Below are positions 49,349 through 60,494 of a stretch of DNA of 64,000 nt, in pieces. The notes under the pieces were generated by a model, which ran no database searches, was not told where the DNA came from, and worked only from the letters and a program-made list of their open reading frames with translations. The translations under genes were made by a program, and so were the position numbers. The DNA is taken from positions 55,536,881 through 55,600,880 of the forward strand of contig CM019063.1 in the NCBI GenBank assembly GCA_009667805.1, given 5' to 3'. The DNA is from Leptobrachium leishanense. Its lineage: Eukaryota > Chordata > Amphibia > Anura > Megophryidae. Each line of letters opens with the position of its first letter. The stretch's first letter is position 1.

Positions 49349-51030
49349 CCAGATGCCCCGATCCTCCAGCGGTGACCGTCCTCCGGCTGCCGGCGGGCCT
49401 CCAGGCTCAGGCGAGCCCCCGGCTCGGTTTGGGCCTACAGGCCCAGCCGAGCCGGGGACTCGCCTAAGCCTAGAGGTCCGCCGAGCACCCAGCGCCAGCC
49501 GGAGAAGGTCACCGCTGGAGGATCGGGGCCGAAGTTCCCAAACAAATACACCCCAAAATCGGCCCTGAGCTCCAGCGGAGACCTCCTCCGGCTGCCGCTG
49601 GCTGCTCGGCGGCCCTCTAGGCTTAGGCGAGCCCCCGGCTCGGTTTGGGCCTACAGGCCCAGCCGAGCCGGGGACTCGCCTAAGCCTAGAGGCCCGCCGA
49701 GCAGCCAGCAGCAGCCGGAGAAGGTCACCGCTGGAGGATCGGGGCCGAAGTTCCCAAACAAACACACCCCAAAATCGGCCCTGAGCTCCAGCGGAGACCT
49801 CCTCCGGCTGCCGCTGGCTGCTCGGCGGCCCTCTAGGCTTAGGCGAGCCCCCGGCTCGGTTTGGGCCTACAGGCCCAGCCGAGCCGGGGACTCGCCTAAG
49901 CCTAGAGGCCCGCCGAGCAGCCAGCAGCAGCCGGAGAAGGTCACCGCTGGAGGATCGGGGCCGAAGTTCCCAAACAAACACACCCCAAAATCGGCCCTGA
50001 GCTCCAGCGGAGACCTCCTCCGGCTGCCGCTGGCTGCTCGGCGCCCTCTAGGCTTAGGCGAGCCCCCGGCTCGGTTTGGGCCTACAGGCCCAGCCGAGCC
50101 GGGGACTCGCCTAAGCCTAGAGGCCCGCCGAGCAGCCAGCGGCAGCCGGAGAAGGTCACCGCTGGAGGATCGGGGCCGAAGTTCCCAAACAAACACACCC
50201 CAAAATCGGCCCTGAGCTCCAGCGGAGACCTCCTCCGGCTGCCGCTGGCTGCTCGGCGGCCCTCTAGGCTTAGGCGAGCCCCCGGCTCGGTTTGGGCCTA
50301 CAGGCCCAGCCGAGCCGGGGACTCGCCTAAGCCTAGAGGCCCGCCGAGCAGCCAGCGGCAGCCGGAGAAGGTCACCGCTGGAGGATCGGGGCCGAAGTTC
50401 CCAAACAAACACACCCCAAAATCGGCCCTGAGCTCCAGCGGAGACCTCCTCCGGCTGCCGCTGGCTGCTCGGCGGCCCTCTAGGCTTAGGCGAGCCCCCG
50501 GCTCGGTTTGGGCCTACAGGCCCAGCTGAGCCGGGGACTCGCCTAAGCCTAGAGGCCCGCCGAGCAGCCAGCGGCAGCCGGAGAAGGTCACCGCTGGAGG
50601 ATCGGGGCCGAAGTTCCCAAACAAATACACCCCAAAATCGGCCCTGAGCTCCAGCGGAGACCTCCTCCGGCTGCCGCTGGCTGCTCGGCGGGCCTCTAGG
50701 CTTAGGCGAGCCCCCGGCTCGGTTTGGGCCTACAGGCCCAGCCGAGCCGGGGACTCGCCTAAGCCTAGAGGCCCGCCGAGCACCCAGCGGCAGCCGGAGA
50801 AGGTCACCGCTGGAGGATCGGGGCCGAAGTTCCCAAAAAATAGACCCCAAAAATCGGCCCTGAGCTCCAGCGGAGACCTCCTCCAGCTGCCGCTGGCTGC
50901 TCGGCGGGCCTCTAGGCTTAGGCGAGCCCCCGGCTTGGCTTGGGCCTACAGGCCCAGCCGAGCCGGGGACTCGCCTAAGCGTAGAGGCCGGCCGAGCAGC
51001 CTGCTCGGCCGGAGGAGGTCACCGCTGGAG
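49349..51030. repeat. 216-bp tandem repeat, each unit a near-perfect palindrome
   Basis: About seven and a half units; GGCCCTGAGC recurs at 49561, 49777, 49993, 50208, 50424, 50640 and 50856. Within each unit the arm from CCAGCGG through GCTCGGCGG and GGCTTAGGCGAG is mirrored after the centre TTGGGCCTACAGGCCCA, about 165 bp of stem. GC-rich; arginine-rich chance frames on the minus strand are artefacts. Confidence 0.95.
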
Positions 51031-52179
51031 CTCAGGGCCGATGTTGCCTAACACATACTCACCGACATCGGCCCTTAGCTCCTCCAGCGATGGCGGTCCC
51101 GCTTGCAGCATCCTCTCTCCGTTACTCGCCGGAATGACGTCACGAAAGCCTTTGACCCCGGGGGGTCAAAGGCTTTCGTGACGTCATCCTGGCGAGCAAC
51201 GGAGAGAGGATGCTGCAAGCGGGACCGCCATCGCTGGAGGAGCTAAGGGCCGATGTCGGTGAGTATGTGTGGAACCGGTGGAGGACTCGAGGCCGATGTA
51301 GGTGAGTATGTGCTCTACACACACACACACACCCTGCTTGCTCGGCCGGTATCCAAGCTTAGGCGAGCCCCCGGCTTGGCTTGGGCCTAGAGGCCCTGCC
51401 GAGCCGGGGACTTGCCTGAGCATGGAGGCCGGTCGAGTTGCATGCTCGGGCGTCCTCCAGGCTCAGGCGAGTCCCCGGCTCGGCTGGCCCTCTAGGCCCA
51501 CGCCAAGCCGGGGGCTCGCCTAAGCTTGGTCGGCATCCAGGCTCAGGCGAGCCCCCGGCTTGGCTTGGGCCTAGAGGCCCAGCCGAGCCAGGGACTCACC
51601 TGAGCCTGGAGGACGGCCGAGCATGCAACTCGACCGGCCTCCATGCTCAGGCGAGTCCCCGGCTCTGCTGGGCCTCTAGGCCCAAGCCGGGGGCTCGCCT
51701 AAGCTTGGATACCGGCCGAGTAAGCAGGGTGGGTGTGGAGAGCACATACTCACCTACATTAGCCCTGAGCTCCAGCGGTGACTGTCCTCCGGCTGTCGCA
51801 GGCTGCTCGGCCGGCCTCCAGGCTCAGGCGAGCCCCCGGCTTGGCTGGGGCCTACAGGCCCAGCCGAGCCGGGGGCTCGCCTAAGCCTGGAGGCCGGCCG
51901 AGCAGCCTACGACAGCCACCGCTGAGGCTCCGGGCCAATGTAGGGGGATGTTGCCTACACATACTCACCTACATCGGCCCTTAGCTCCTCCAGCGATGGC
52001 GGTCCCGCTTCCAGCGTCCTCTTCGCTCCGTTGTTCGCCGGAATGACGTCACGAAAGCCTTTGACCCCCGGGGTCAAAGGCTTTCGTGACGTCATTCCGG
52101 CGACCAACGGAGCGAGAGAGGACGCTGGAAGCGGGACGCGGGACCGCCATCGCTGGAGGGCCGATGTAGGTGAGTATAT
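51031..52179. repeat. Diverged palindromic units and two long near-perfect palindromes
   Basis: 51054-51267 and 51958-52177 are palindromes of about 215 bp with almost no loop, each centred on a CCCCGGGG-like core and each containing TGACGTCA on both arms. Between them (51330-51950) are diverged versions of the palindromic 216-bp unit. The outer ends carry GGTGAGTAT. Confidence 0.9.
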
Positions 52180-54225
52180 CCACGAGCGGGGGGCCATATC
52201 CACGAGCGGGGGGCCATATCCACGAGCGGGGGGCCATATCCACGAGCGGGGGGCGATATCCACATGCTGGGGCAGTATCCACGAGCTGGGGCAGTATCCA
52301 CGTGCTGGGGCAGTATCCACGTGCTGGGGCAGTATCCACGAGCTGGGGCAGTATCCATCCACGTGCTGGGGCAGTATCCACGTGCTGGGCAGTATCCACG
52401 TGCTGGGGCAGTATCCACGAGCTGGGGCAGTATCCATCCACGTGCTGGGGCAGTATCCACGTGCTGGGGCAGTATCCACGTGCTGGGGCAGTATCCATCC
52501 ACGTGCTGGGGCAGTATCCACGTGCTGGGGCAGTATCCACGTGCTGGGGCAATATCCACGTGCTGGGGCAATATCCACGTGCTGGGTCAATATCCACGTG
52601 CTGGGTCAGTATCCACGTGCTGGGGCAATATCCAGGAGCTGGGGCAGTATCCACGTGCTGGGGCAGTATCCATCCACGTGCTGGGGCAATATCCACGTGC
52701 TGGGGCAGTATCCACGAGCTGGGGCAGTATCCACGAGCTGGGGCAATATCCACGTGCTGGGGCAATATCCACGTGCTAGGGCAGTATCCACGAGCTGGGG
52801 CAGTATCCACGTGCTGGGGCAATATCCACGTGCTGGGGCAATATCCACGTGCTGGGGCAGTATCCACGTGCTGGGGCAGTATCCACGAGCTGGGGCAGTA
52901 TCCACGTGCTGGGGCAGTATCCACGTGCTTGGGCAGTATCCACGAGCTTGGGCAGTATCCACGAGCTGGGGCAGTATCCACGTGCTGGGGCAGTATCCAC
53001 GTGCTGGGGCAGTATCCATCCATGTGCTGGGGCAGTATCCACGTGCTGGGGCAGTATCCACGAGCTGGGGCAATATCCACGTGCTAGGGCAGTATCCACG
53101 AGCTGGGGCAGTATCCACGTGCTGGGGCAATATCCACGTGCTGGGGCAATATCCACGTGCTGGGGCAGTATCCACGTGCTGGGGCAGTATCCACGTGCTG
53201 GGGCAGTATCCACGAGCTGGGGCAATATCCACGTGCTAGGGCAGTATCCACGAGCTGGGGCAGTATCCACGTGCTGGGGCAATATCCACGTGCTGGGCAA
53301 TATCCACGTGCTGGGGCAGTATCCACGTGCTGGGGCAGTATCCACGAGCTGGGGCAGTATCCACGTGCTGGGGCAGTATCCACGTGCTTGGGCAGTATCC
53401 ACGAGCTTGGGCAGTATCCACGAGCTGGGGCAGTATCCACGTGCTGGGGCAGTATCCACGTGCTGGGGCAGTATCCATCCATGTGCTGGGGCAGTATCCA
53501 CGTGCTGGGGCAGTATCCACGTGCTGGGGCAGTATCAATCCACGTGCTGGGCAATATCCATGTGCTGGGGCAGTATCCACGTGCTGGGGCAGTATCCACG
53601 AGCTGGGGCAATATCCACGTGCTGGGGCAGTATCCACGTGCTGGGGCAGTATCCACGTGCTGGGGCAATATCCACGTGCTGGGGCAATATCCACGTGCTG
53701 GGTCAATATCCACGTGCTGGGGCAGTATCCACGTGCTGGGGCAATATCCAGGAGCTGGGGCAGTATCCACGAGCTGGGGCAATATCCACGTGCTGGGGCA
53801 GTATCCATCCACGTGCTGGGGCAATATCCACGTGCTAGGGCAGTATCCACGAGCTGGGGCAGTATCCACGAGCTGGGGCAATATCCACGTGCTGGGGCAA
53901 TATCCACGTGCTAGGGCAGTATCCACGAGCTGGGGCAGTATCCACGTGCTGGGCAATATCCACGTGCTGGGGCAATATCCACGTGCTGGGCAGTATCCAC
54001 GTGCTGGGGCAGTATCCACGTGCTGGGGCAGTATCCACGTTCTGGGGCAGTATCCACGTGCTGGGGCAGTATCCACGTGCTGGGGCAATATCCACGAGCT
54101 GGAGCAATATCCACGTGCTGGGGCAATATCCACGTGCTGGGGCAGTATCCACGTGCTGGGGCAATATCCACGAGCTGGGGCAGTATCCACGAGCTGGGGC
54201 AGTATACATGAGCAGGGGCAGTATA
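52180..54225. repeat. 19-bp minisatellite rich in CACGTG
   Basis: About 105 tandem units of CACGTGCTGGGGCAGTATC and variants with CACGAG or AATATC. Occasional 23-bp units add an ATCC. Long frames on all strands (up to 405 codons) are by-products. The unit resembles the 2113-2826 array. Confidence 0.97.
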
Positions 54226-54264
54226 TCCACAATAGACTGCCCTCTGGGCAGGCTTTACAACTAG

Positions 54265-54968
54265 TAAATAAATAAATAAATAAGCATAAAAAAAATCCCA
54301 CTGACGCGTCACTTGTTGATAGATATTTTTTAAACCCATGTTAAATTTTCTGTTATTGCGCATACAAAGGCAATCTGGAAAGCAAAACAAATCCGCGAAA
54401 TGTCAAACAGCTGAGCCTGTGATCAGACAAATAAATAGACATTTGCTTGAGACAGGACCATATGTTCTAAAATGAAACAGCAGGAACACAGCTAAATGAC
54501 TGAAACAGGATTAATCACCTAAATAAAAATGGCCGGATTGAAGCTGTATGGTAACAGTTGTTATTATATGTTGTTCTCAGAAGTTGTATCCTGCGGATGA
54601 TTTTTTTTTTATACCTGTTTAGGGAAATTTGAGTCTTACTACTTTGATAATGTTTGTATTTTTTGTTGTCTGTAAGATATCTGGAAGATTTGGAGTTCTG
54701 CTTTTTGTTTCAGAGGGGGGGTGGGGGCCCATAGGATTTAATAATATTATTCTAAATCCCTTTAGGATTTATTGACAATTAATGGTAATTCATTAAATTG
54801 AAGATATCAGAACAAAAAGCGCGGAGCATAGTTATGACACTGTTAATCATGGCACATTCAAGCCTTCACCATCAGTACAGACTACATTCTGGATAGGGTA
54901 AATTAAAAGTAACTGTACAAGTGGAAACGTCACTTTGACAGAATGTCACATGTACAACTTGGAGGGGG
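54265..54968. other. Non-coding sequence after the Helitron
   Basis: Short AAAT run, then AT-rich mixed sequence; nothing recognised. Confidence 0.4.
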
Positions 54969-55846
54969 CTGTGGGCTTGCCTCCTGCCTCCTGCCTACAG
55001 CCTAGCAGTCAAACGGGAGATTTTATGTGGAGCGCACCTACCCCCCCCCACCCCCAACCAAAAAAAAAGGAAACATACCAAAAAGACTTTTAAAATTTTC
55101 ATTTTGGGGCAAACTAAAAAATAACAAAAAAAAAATGAAAAACAGTTTTTCTCTATGCTCAAATCAAAAGAAGGGGCAGAATCTGTTGCCTTAGTTGAGT
55201 TAGTGCAGCGACATTGTTTTTTTATATGTAAAAGCATATATTGCCTCTGCCGTAGAACAGAGGAAAAAAAGATTTGCATATACTTTTCATTTTTTTTTTA
55301 TTTTTACACATTACACGGCCATGTTTGGTATCATTGTAAAGACCAGATGCTGATCTTTCCAATGATGCCTAACTTAACCTTGTGCGCTGTACAATTCAGA
55401 GATGCTGAGATCCAAAGTCCCCCTGTCTCTACTCACTGCAGTGCAACGTTCTAGGTCGTCAATGAAACATTGCGTTGCAGCATCAGCTCCACATTTGCTG
55501 GCAGTGTGGGAAATGAGAAGGTTAGTTAGTGCGGCATCACTGTTCACTTTATAATTGTAAACTGAATAATAGTGCTGCGTTAGAAAAAAAAGAGAAAAAT
55601 AATATTTTATTTGTTATTCTATTTTTACATAAATCTAAACCTGATTATATATGGTATCACTGGAAAATTCATAATCTGACCTTTCCAATGTCACCTTATA
55701 TGTCTCTCTAGCCCTTAGGTCTCCAGAGATACAGTGGTCTAAATGAATGTAAATTGTAGATTATTTTTTTTACAGAGCAAGGCGCCCCCTTGTGGCAGGT
55801 GCCTGTAGGCACCTGCTTACTCTGCCTAGTTATATATCCGGCCCTG
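54969..55846 (-). mobile_element. Non-autonomous hAT-like MITE, copy B
   Basis: Reverse copy of 6161-7017. Its first end reads CCGGCCCTG at 55838-55846 (reverse CAGGGCCGG), with GCAAGGCGCCCCCTTGTGGC, TCTGGAGACC and ATCCAAAGTCCCCCTG in matching order. The far end is degraded, so the left limit is approximate and no target duplication is visible. Confidence 0.75.
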
Positions 55847-56019
55847 CCCGCAACTATCAGATGCACGGCACATAGAGCTAAGTATATCTGCGGTCGCTGT
55901 TTCCTCTGAACCAGACGAACACGACTTTTGTAGCCACGCATCTGGAACTATTATCGACTACTTCTCCAGATTAGCCCGGCTGGGTTAAATATACAATTTC
56001 CCTCCAGCAAAGTGACTGT
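55847..56019. other. Short linker, nothing recognised
   Basis: No gene or repeat end. Confidence 0.4.
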
Positions 56020-56736
56020 GACGTGGGTCGCTTTGAACTTGGGGTGCATGGACCTGCAAGCATGATTGTGGGGTGCAGGCCTCATGGTCCACTTTATTTT
56101 GTTGGCCTCTCTTGTGTGCGTGCAAAATGCTTGTGTAATATGTGTTATGCAAGAATAATGTTATTTCTATTGTATGGTCCTTGTGTATCTGTTATCTGTT
56201 GAGAGGATTAGACTCACAGCCTACCCATGTCTCAGGAATGTGTTGGCATCTGTTTATCTGCTGTATGTTTAAAGAGTTGGGTAATCTGCTGTATCAGGAA
56301 AACACTCTGCTGTCGGTAAATTGTTTGTCAATCGCAATTCCCACTGTCCTGTCTGTCTAGGAGTGTTGAGCAAATGTTTAACCAATTATCTGTTTTAGTC
56401 TAATTAGGTCTTCCAACAGTTTCTTGGGAAGGTTTTGTATATGGAAATAACTCATGTTTGATCATATAAATATGTGTGCTTGTTCCCAATTAAACACAGT
56501 TCCATTCTGACCCTACATGCAGTCATGACTCATGGTGTGGGCAGCTCCAGATCTACAGCCACGGCTTATTTCTGGGGGATGCTAGCAAGGCTGTCTAGAT
56601 GTACCCATCTTTAAGCTGTGGCTAAGGTATTGGAGAAAGGCACGAGAGTCACGAGGAGAACACGGGTGTCCAGCAAGGAAGTGGCATTGACAGATGTGAC
56701 CCTGTCGGGGTATGGAGACCTGTTACAGTCATATAC
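56020..56736 (+). mobile_element. LTR-like block related to 26488-27005
   Basis: Begins TGTGACGTGGG and ends CCTGTTACA. Shares ordered words with the reverse copy at 26488-27005. Flanks do not give a convincing duplication. No coding. Probably a decayed solo LTR. Confidence 0.55.
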
Positions 56737-56737
56737 T

Positions 56738-57010
56738 GCCTGGCCAAAAAAGGTCACCACCTGGATGCAACTAAGCTAATAGGTTAGCGTAAGCGCTAAC
56801 GTTAGCACCAAGATTGTAATAGGTGTGAATCCTCCATTGGATTGAAAATTTTGTGATAGCAGCATGCATTCGCCGCGACATCGTTTCGATACGCTCATGC
56901 AATGTCACAGCATTAATTCCAATCCAGATTGGCATTCATTTGTGGCCAAGATTACAATCCTGGTGCTAACGTTAGCGCTTACCTGCATGAGCGTTAACGT
57001 TAACCCTGGT
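56738..57010 (-). mobile_element. Tc1-like terminal fragment with a foldback
   Basis: TATACTGCCTGGCCAAAAAA is a Tc1-type inverted repeat, and CGCCGCGACATCGTTTC (56871-56887) matches the complement of a Tc1-like coding stretch. GTAAGCGCTAACGTTAGCAC (from 56789) is mirrored at about 56948-56982. Heavily rearranged. Confidence 0.5.
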
Positions 57011-57025
57011 GGCCACCGCACATTA

Positions 57026-57545
57026 GGGATGTGCGTTTCGGGTTTCGGAATTTCCACGAAATTTCCCGATTCGTGTTTTCGGATGCGGCTGATTTTCCGA
57101 AAAGTTTTAGATCCGAAAATGGCAGATCCGAAAAGTTTTCCGAGCCGAAACAAAATATTTTTGGAATTTTCAAATGTACTTGAAATGTGTCAAATCGAAA
57201 TTTATTGCTTTGAAACGAGGAGAACAGACGTTCCGAAAAACGAAAATTTTCGAAAATACGAAAAGTCGATACAAAAAAACGAGCTAAGTGACACGAAAAT
57301 ACAAAAAATGGTCGATATTCCGAAACCATTTACAATTCCGAAAAACGAAAATTTCCGAAAATACGAAAAGTCGATACAAAAAACGAGCTAAGTGACACGA
57401 AAATAAGAAAAATGGTCGAAATTCCGAAAAAAAATGCACACGAAAAACGAGTCGAGCCGAACCGAGTCGAAACGAGCCGAATCGAAAAGTTTAAAAATCA
57501 AAAAAATCGAATCGAACCGAAAAAAAAATCGGTGCACAAGCCTAC
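57026..57545. repeat. CGAAA-rich repeat with TTAGGGATGTGCG edge
   Basis: Starts ATTAGGGATGTGCGTTTCGG and consists of CGAAAA, TTCCGAAA and GTCGATAC words in loose tandem (two ~100-bp copies at 57225-57430), ending GGTGCACAAGCC. A close relative lies at 61297-61664. Confidence 0.85.
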
Positions 57546-57549
57546 CGCA

Positions 57550-58030
57550 CATTACTTTAAGTAACCCGTTAATGTTTGGTACCCTGCGCTTTTCAGCGCG
57601 AGTCTACTGTACTTTGCCCCCCATATACTTACCATGGGGAGCGCAAAGAGTTAATCAGCGTTACGATTACAAAGTCCTAAGGCTGATTAACGTCCGGCTG
57701 CCATTAACAAAATGCTAACCACAGACTGGACCTGGTGCTAACGGATTCCGCTGGTGCAGAATCCATTAGCACTAGCAGATATCCCCCCCCCCAAAAAAAT
57801 CCAGATACTCACCTAGTATCCCACGGCGAGGACCGCGGCTCAGTCTGCCTCCTCCATCCGGAGGGAGCAGGGAAAGACTGAGGGAAAAAGTCCCCCAGTC
57901 TCTGCCTGCAGATCACTACGCTGACCTGCTGGATCTTGCGAGACGAGATCCAGCAGGTCATATGACCGCCGCAGTCTATGTCAATGGAGTCCTTTGGAGT
58001 TCCAGGGATTAGCCCCTGTTTTACCACGAA
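57550..58030. mobile_element. Second kind of serial-hairpin sequence
   Basis: Hairpins: GTTAATCAGC...GCTGATTAAC (57650-57688), GTGCTAACGGATT...AATCCATTAGCAC (about 57731-57773), GACCTGCTGGATC...GATCCAGCAGGTC (about 57922-57960). AACCCGTTAA near 57566 could be the end. Different sequence from the 7350 family but the same design. Confidence 0.55.
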
Positions 58031-58189
58031 ATATGTAATGTAGCCACAGATTTTTTTATTTTGTTGATCTCCAAACAAAATCCTTAAAAAATAAATAAGC
58101 AAAATGGCTTTTTGCTGCAAGTGAAAAAAAATATACAGCTTAAGAAATATTTAATACAAATGTAATCACCCACCCCAGCAGGCATGTCA
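58031..58189. other. Short non-coding linker
   Basis: AT-rich with a C run at the end; wording like MITE-A (TTTTTGCTGCAAGTGAAAA). Confidence 0.4.
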
Positions 58190-58704
58190 CTTTATACACC
58201 CCCCCCCCAGCAGGCCAGGGCACACAATATAATAGTCAGACAGTGGGTTACGCACCACCATCAACTGTCACTCAAAGTTAATCTCAGCCTCTGTCCTTCG
58301 GCCCCAGGCTCTGGACACAGAGTGGCTCCACTGGACCTCTGCAGGCTTTGACCGCATCCTTTGTTGTACCCCAACCCTCCTCTTCTGCTGCATCACGTGA
58401 TGTGGTTGAAAGGGGGCGGAGCAAATGCAGACTGCCTACACGTGTTTCGAACGTGGGAGGCACATTGCAGTGTCAACATTGCCACGTCTCAATGAGATGA
58501 GGGCAGAGTGACTGCACACGCAGTGCACCGATGGGCTGGGCCGGCTAAAGACATCAAACAGCCCCCAGATTCCTACTCCCGAGAGTCCGATACCGGAGCA
58601 GAGGGGTCCACTGAGCCAGCCAGGACACATGCCAAGGTCGGGCCCCTACCAACCTGCGGGCCCTTGGGCACTGCCCGAGGGCCTGATGGGTCAGTCCGCC
58701 CCTG
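58190..58704. mobile_element. hAT-like fragment with CAGGGGCGGACTGACCC end
   Basis: The right end GGGTCAGTCCGCCCCTG is a hAT-type terminus. Upstream TCCGATACCGGAGC and GGTCCACTGA match 1576-1620 in the first hAT insertion. The left end was not found. Confidence 0.55.
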
Positions 58705-58914
58705 GTTGGGAGGGCTCACCGACACTTTGGTGCGCTCTCGTTCCGCGCACTTCAGGGAATCAAGTTCCCTGACCTTGCATTGAATTCAGCATTCACCGCA
58801 GGGTCCATGGAGTGTAGGGAGGGACCCGAAAAACTGTGCAAAACCACCAAAAATCAGCCGAAAAATCGGCCAAAAAGAACGCCACTGATACAATACTAAA
58901 TATCAGATCACTGA

Positions 58915-59831
58915 TCCGCGTCCATGTGAGATGATGCCAGTAGGCGGGGGGAGATCCCGGAGGCTTGGCTGACATCCAAGATGTCGACCACCTCCGGGAG
59001 AGGACCGCGATCTGGCATCTAAGGCTAGGGTCAGACTGAGGCAGTGCGAACGCGCGTTCTGGCGCACTTAATCACGGCCGTGCTAGCAGCAGATGCCGGG
59101 CAATGACGGCCAATATACGAAGTACGGTCGCACAAAAGTCCGGCTGCGCAACGCAAGTGGAAAATGAACGCATTTTTTCGAGAACGTTAAACCACTAGTA
59201 CTGACGTACAGAGTGCACTGCGTCCGCTAGCGGCGTGTGTGCGTGAATTGGAGACATCAGACGCTGCTAATGTCCGGCCAACATAACGTCCAGATGCAAG
59301 AAGTGTTTTATTGATGATCCGTACAAAATCACGGATGAAACTGCGCATAGTATGACCGCTATTGCGTATTCCGTGAAAAAATACGTCCATTCTTCGAACG
59401 CACATTTTCACGGACAACGTGAAAAATGCGTTAGTCTGACCCTAGCCTAAGGGGTTAAAGGCAGGAACCGCTTGGAAGGGCAGGCTGTGCCCTTCCAAGT
59501 GGTGCCTGCCTTTTTTTGTCCCCTTTACAGATGGAGAGGGAGAGAGATCCAAAGGACTGAACCCTCCATCCATTCAGGCACCCTTGTTCTGGTGGGGGGG
59601 GGTGGTGCCTGGAATAGACGTTTATAGAATAGACTAGACTAGAATAGAATATTCAGTCGGCCGGGGTCCCGGAGGCAGGGCTGACATCCAAGATGTCAGC
59701 CCACATCAGGAGGCTGCAGCGATCGGACGAAATACCAGCCGATGGCGGGCTGTGAAGATAGGACGTCCTCCGCAGTCTAGGCACCACTTGGCTGGACGCG
59801 CTGAGTGCGTCCGCCGCAGCCAAGAGGTTAA
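58915..59831. mobile_element. Serial-hairpin TTAA MITE, copy 3, split by a Harbinger MITE
   Basis: Segments 58915-59022 and 59448-59831 hold the hairpins TCCCGGAGGCTTGGCTGACA, GGAACCGCTTGGAAGGG (59464-59513), CATCCAAGATGTC and the right end GCAGCCAAGAGGTTAA (TTAA 59828-59831). The left end is truncated. Many stems still pair. Confidence 0.75.
59023..59447. mobile_element. Harbinger-type MITE, copy 2
   Basis: Inverted ends GGCTAGGGTCAGACT and AGTCTGACCCTAGCC with TAA at 59020-59022 and 59448-59450. 425 bp, CpG-rich, no transposase. It lies inside the hairpin MITE and so is younger. Confidence 0.88.
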
Positions 59832-59839
59832 AAAAAATA

Positions 59840-60257
59840 AAAAATTGCCAAAAAAATCATGAAAAATGCCTGAAAGATCCTAAAAAAAATCAATGAATAA
59901 AGAGACTTTTTGCTGCAGATTAAAAGACTAAACAGTTGAATAAATATTTAATAAAAACGGGAATATTTTTAACATTGAAACTAGAGGATTCGCCTGATCT
60001 GAACCCATCGAATGAAACCACCGAACATCAGGGCATTTCTCTGACATTTCTTTGCTGTTCAGTGTCTCTGAATAGATTAACCATTGCTTCTCTATGGGGG
60101 ATTTCTCTGTTGCCGAACAGGCAACGTATTTGCTGGCAATTCTCCAAAATTTGCCGAACTGCCTGCTTTCTGAATAGCCGAATGGCCCCGAAAATGCAAC
60201 GAAAGGTGAAATTCTTAGAATTTTCAGGGCAAGTTTGGCTCTCTGTGAATAACCCTG
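59840..60257. mobile_element. MITE family A, right part
   Basis: Ends GAATAACCCTG at 60247-60257, identical to the complete copy's right end, and shares GAATATTTTTAACATTGAAA and GGATTCGCCTG. The left part is replaced by the hairpin MITE. Confidence 0.8.
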
Positions 60258-60494
60258 TATGTGTGATGCGCAGTACAATTAAAATAATTAATGGGATTCT
60301 TCAGAGTATTTCCTGTTCTGCGGAATGTGTAGTACAACCAATATAGTCCTTATGGTTATTCCTCATTCCATCCAGCAGATCATGCAAAGAATAACAAAAC
60401 AACAACAACAACAATAACAACAAAAAACAATAGTGCAGTTATTGATTGATACGGTGCAGAGAGAATAGAAGCTGCAATCCTTGAACTCACTTGG
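60258..60494. other. Non-coding linker with CAA run
   Basis: A short CAA-rich tract at about 60398-60432. Nothing else recognised. Confidence 0.4.

Larger units (their letters stand above)
49170..54264 (+). mobile_element. Non-autonomous Helitron packed with palindromic and minisatellite repeats
   Basis: The left end is TCTATACTATAAAAGGATAA directly after A (49169). The right end is CTAG (54261-54264) directly before T (54265). Ten bases upstream of CTAG is a 13-base hairpin TGCCC-TCT-GGGCA (54238-54250). A|T insertion without target duplication, a 5' TC, and a 3' hairpin plus CTRR are the defining Helitron features. 5095 bp, no Rep/helicase gene. Contents in order: A-run hairpin (49262-49345), 216-bp palindromic units, long palindromes, 19-bp minisatellite. 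Confidence 0.85.

Noticed and set aside
49253..50850. Arg/Ser/Pro-rich minus-strand frames of 242 and 327 codons
   Set aside because: They follow the 216-bp palindromic units; no start context and no domain.
52031..54301. Frames up to 405 codons on both strands
   Set aside because: By-products of the stop-free 19-bp Helitron minisatellite.
56864..57391. 175-codon plus frame
   Set aside because: It runs from Tc1 debris into the CGAAA repeat; composition follows the repeat.
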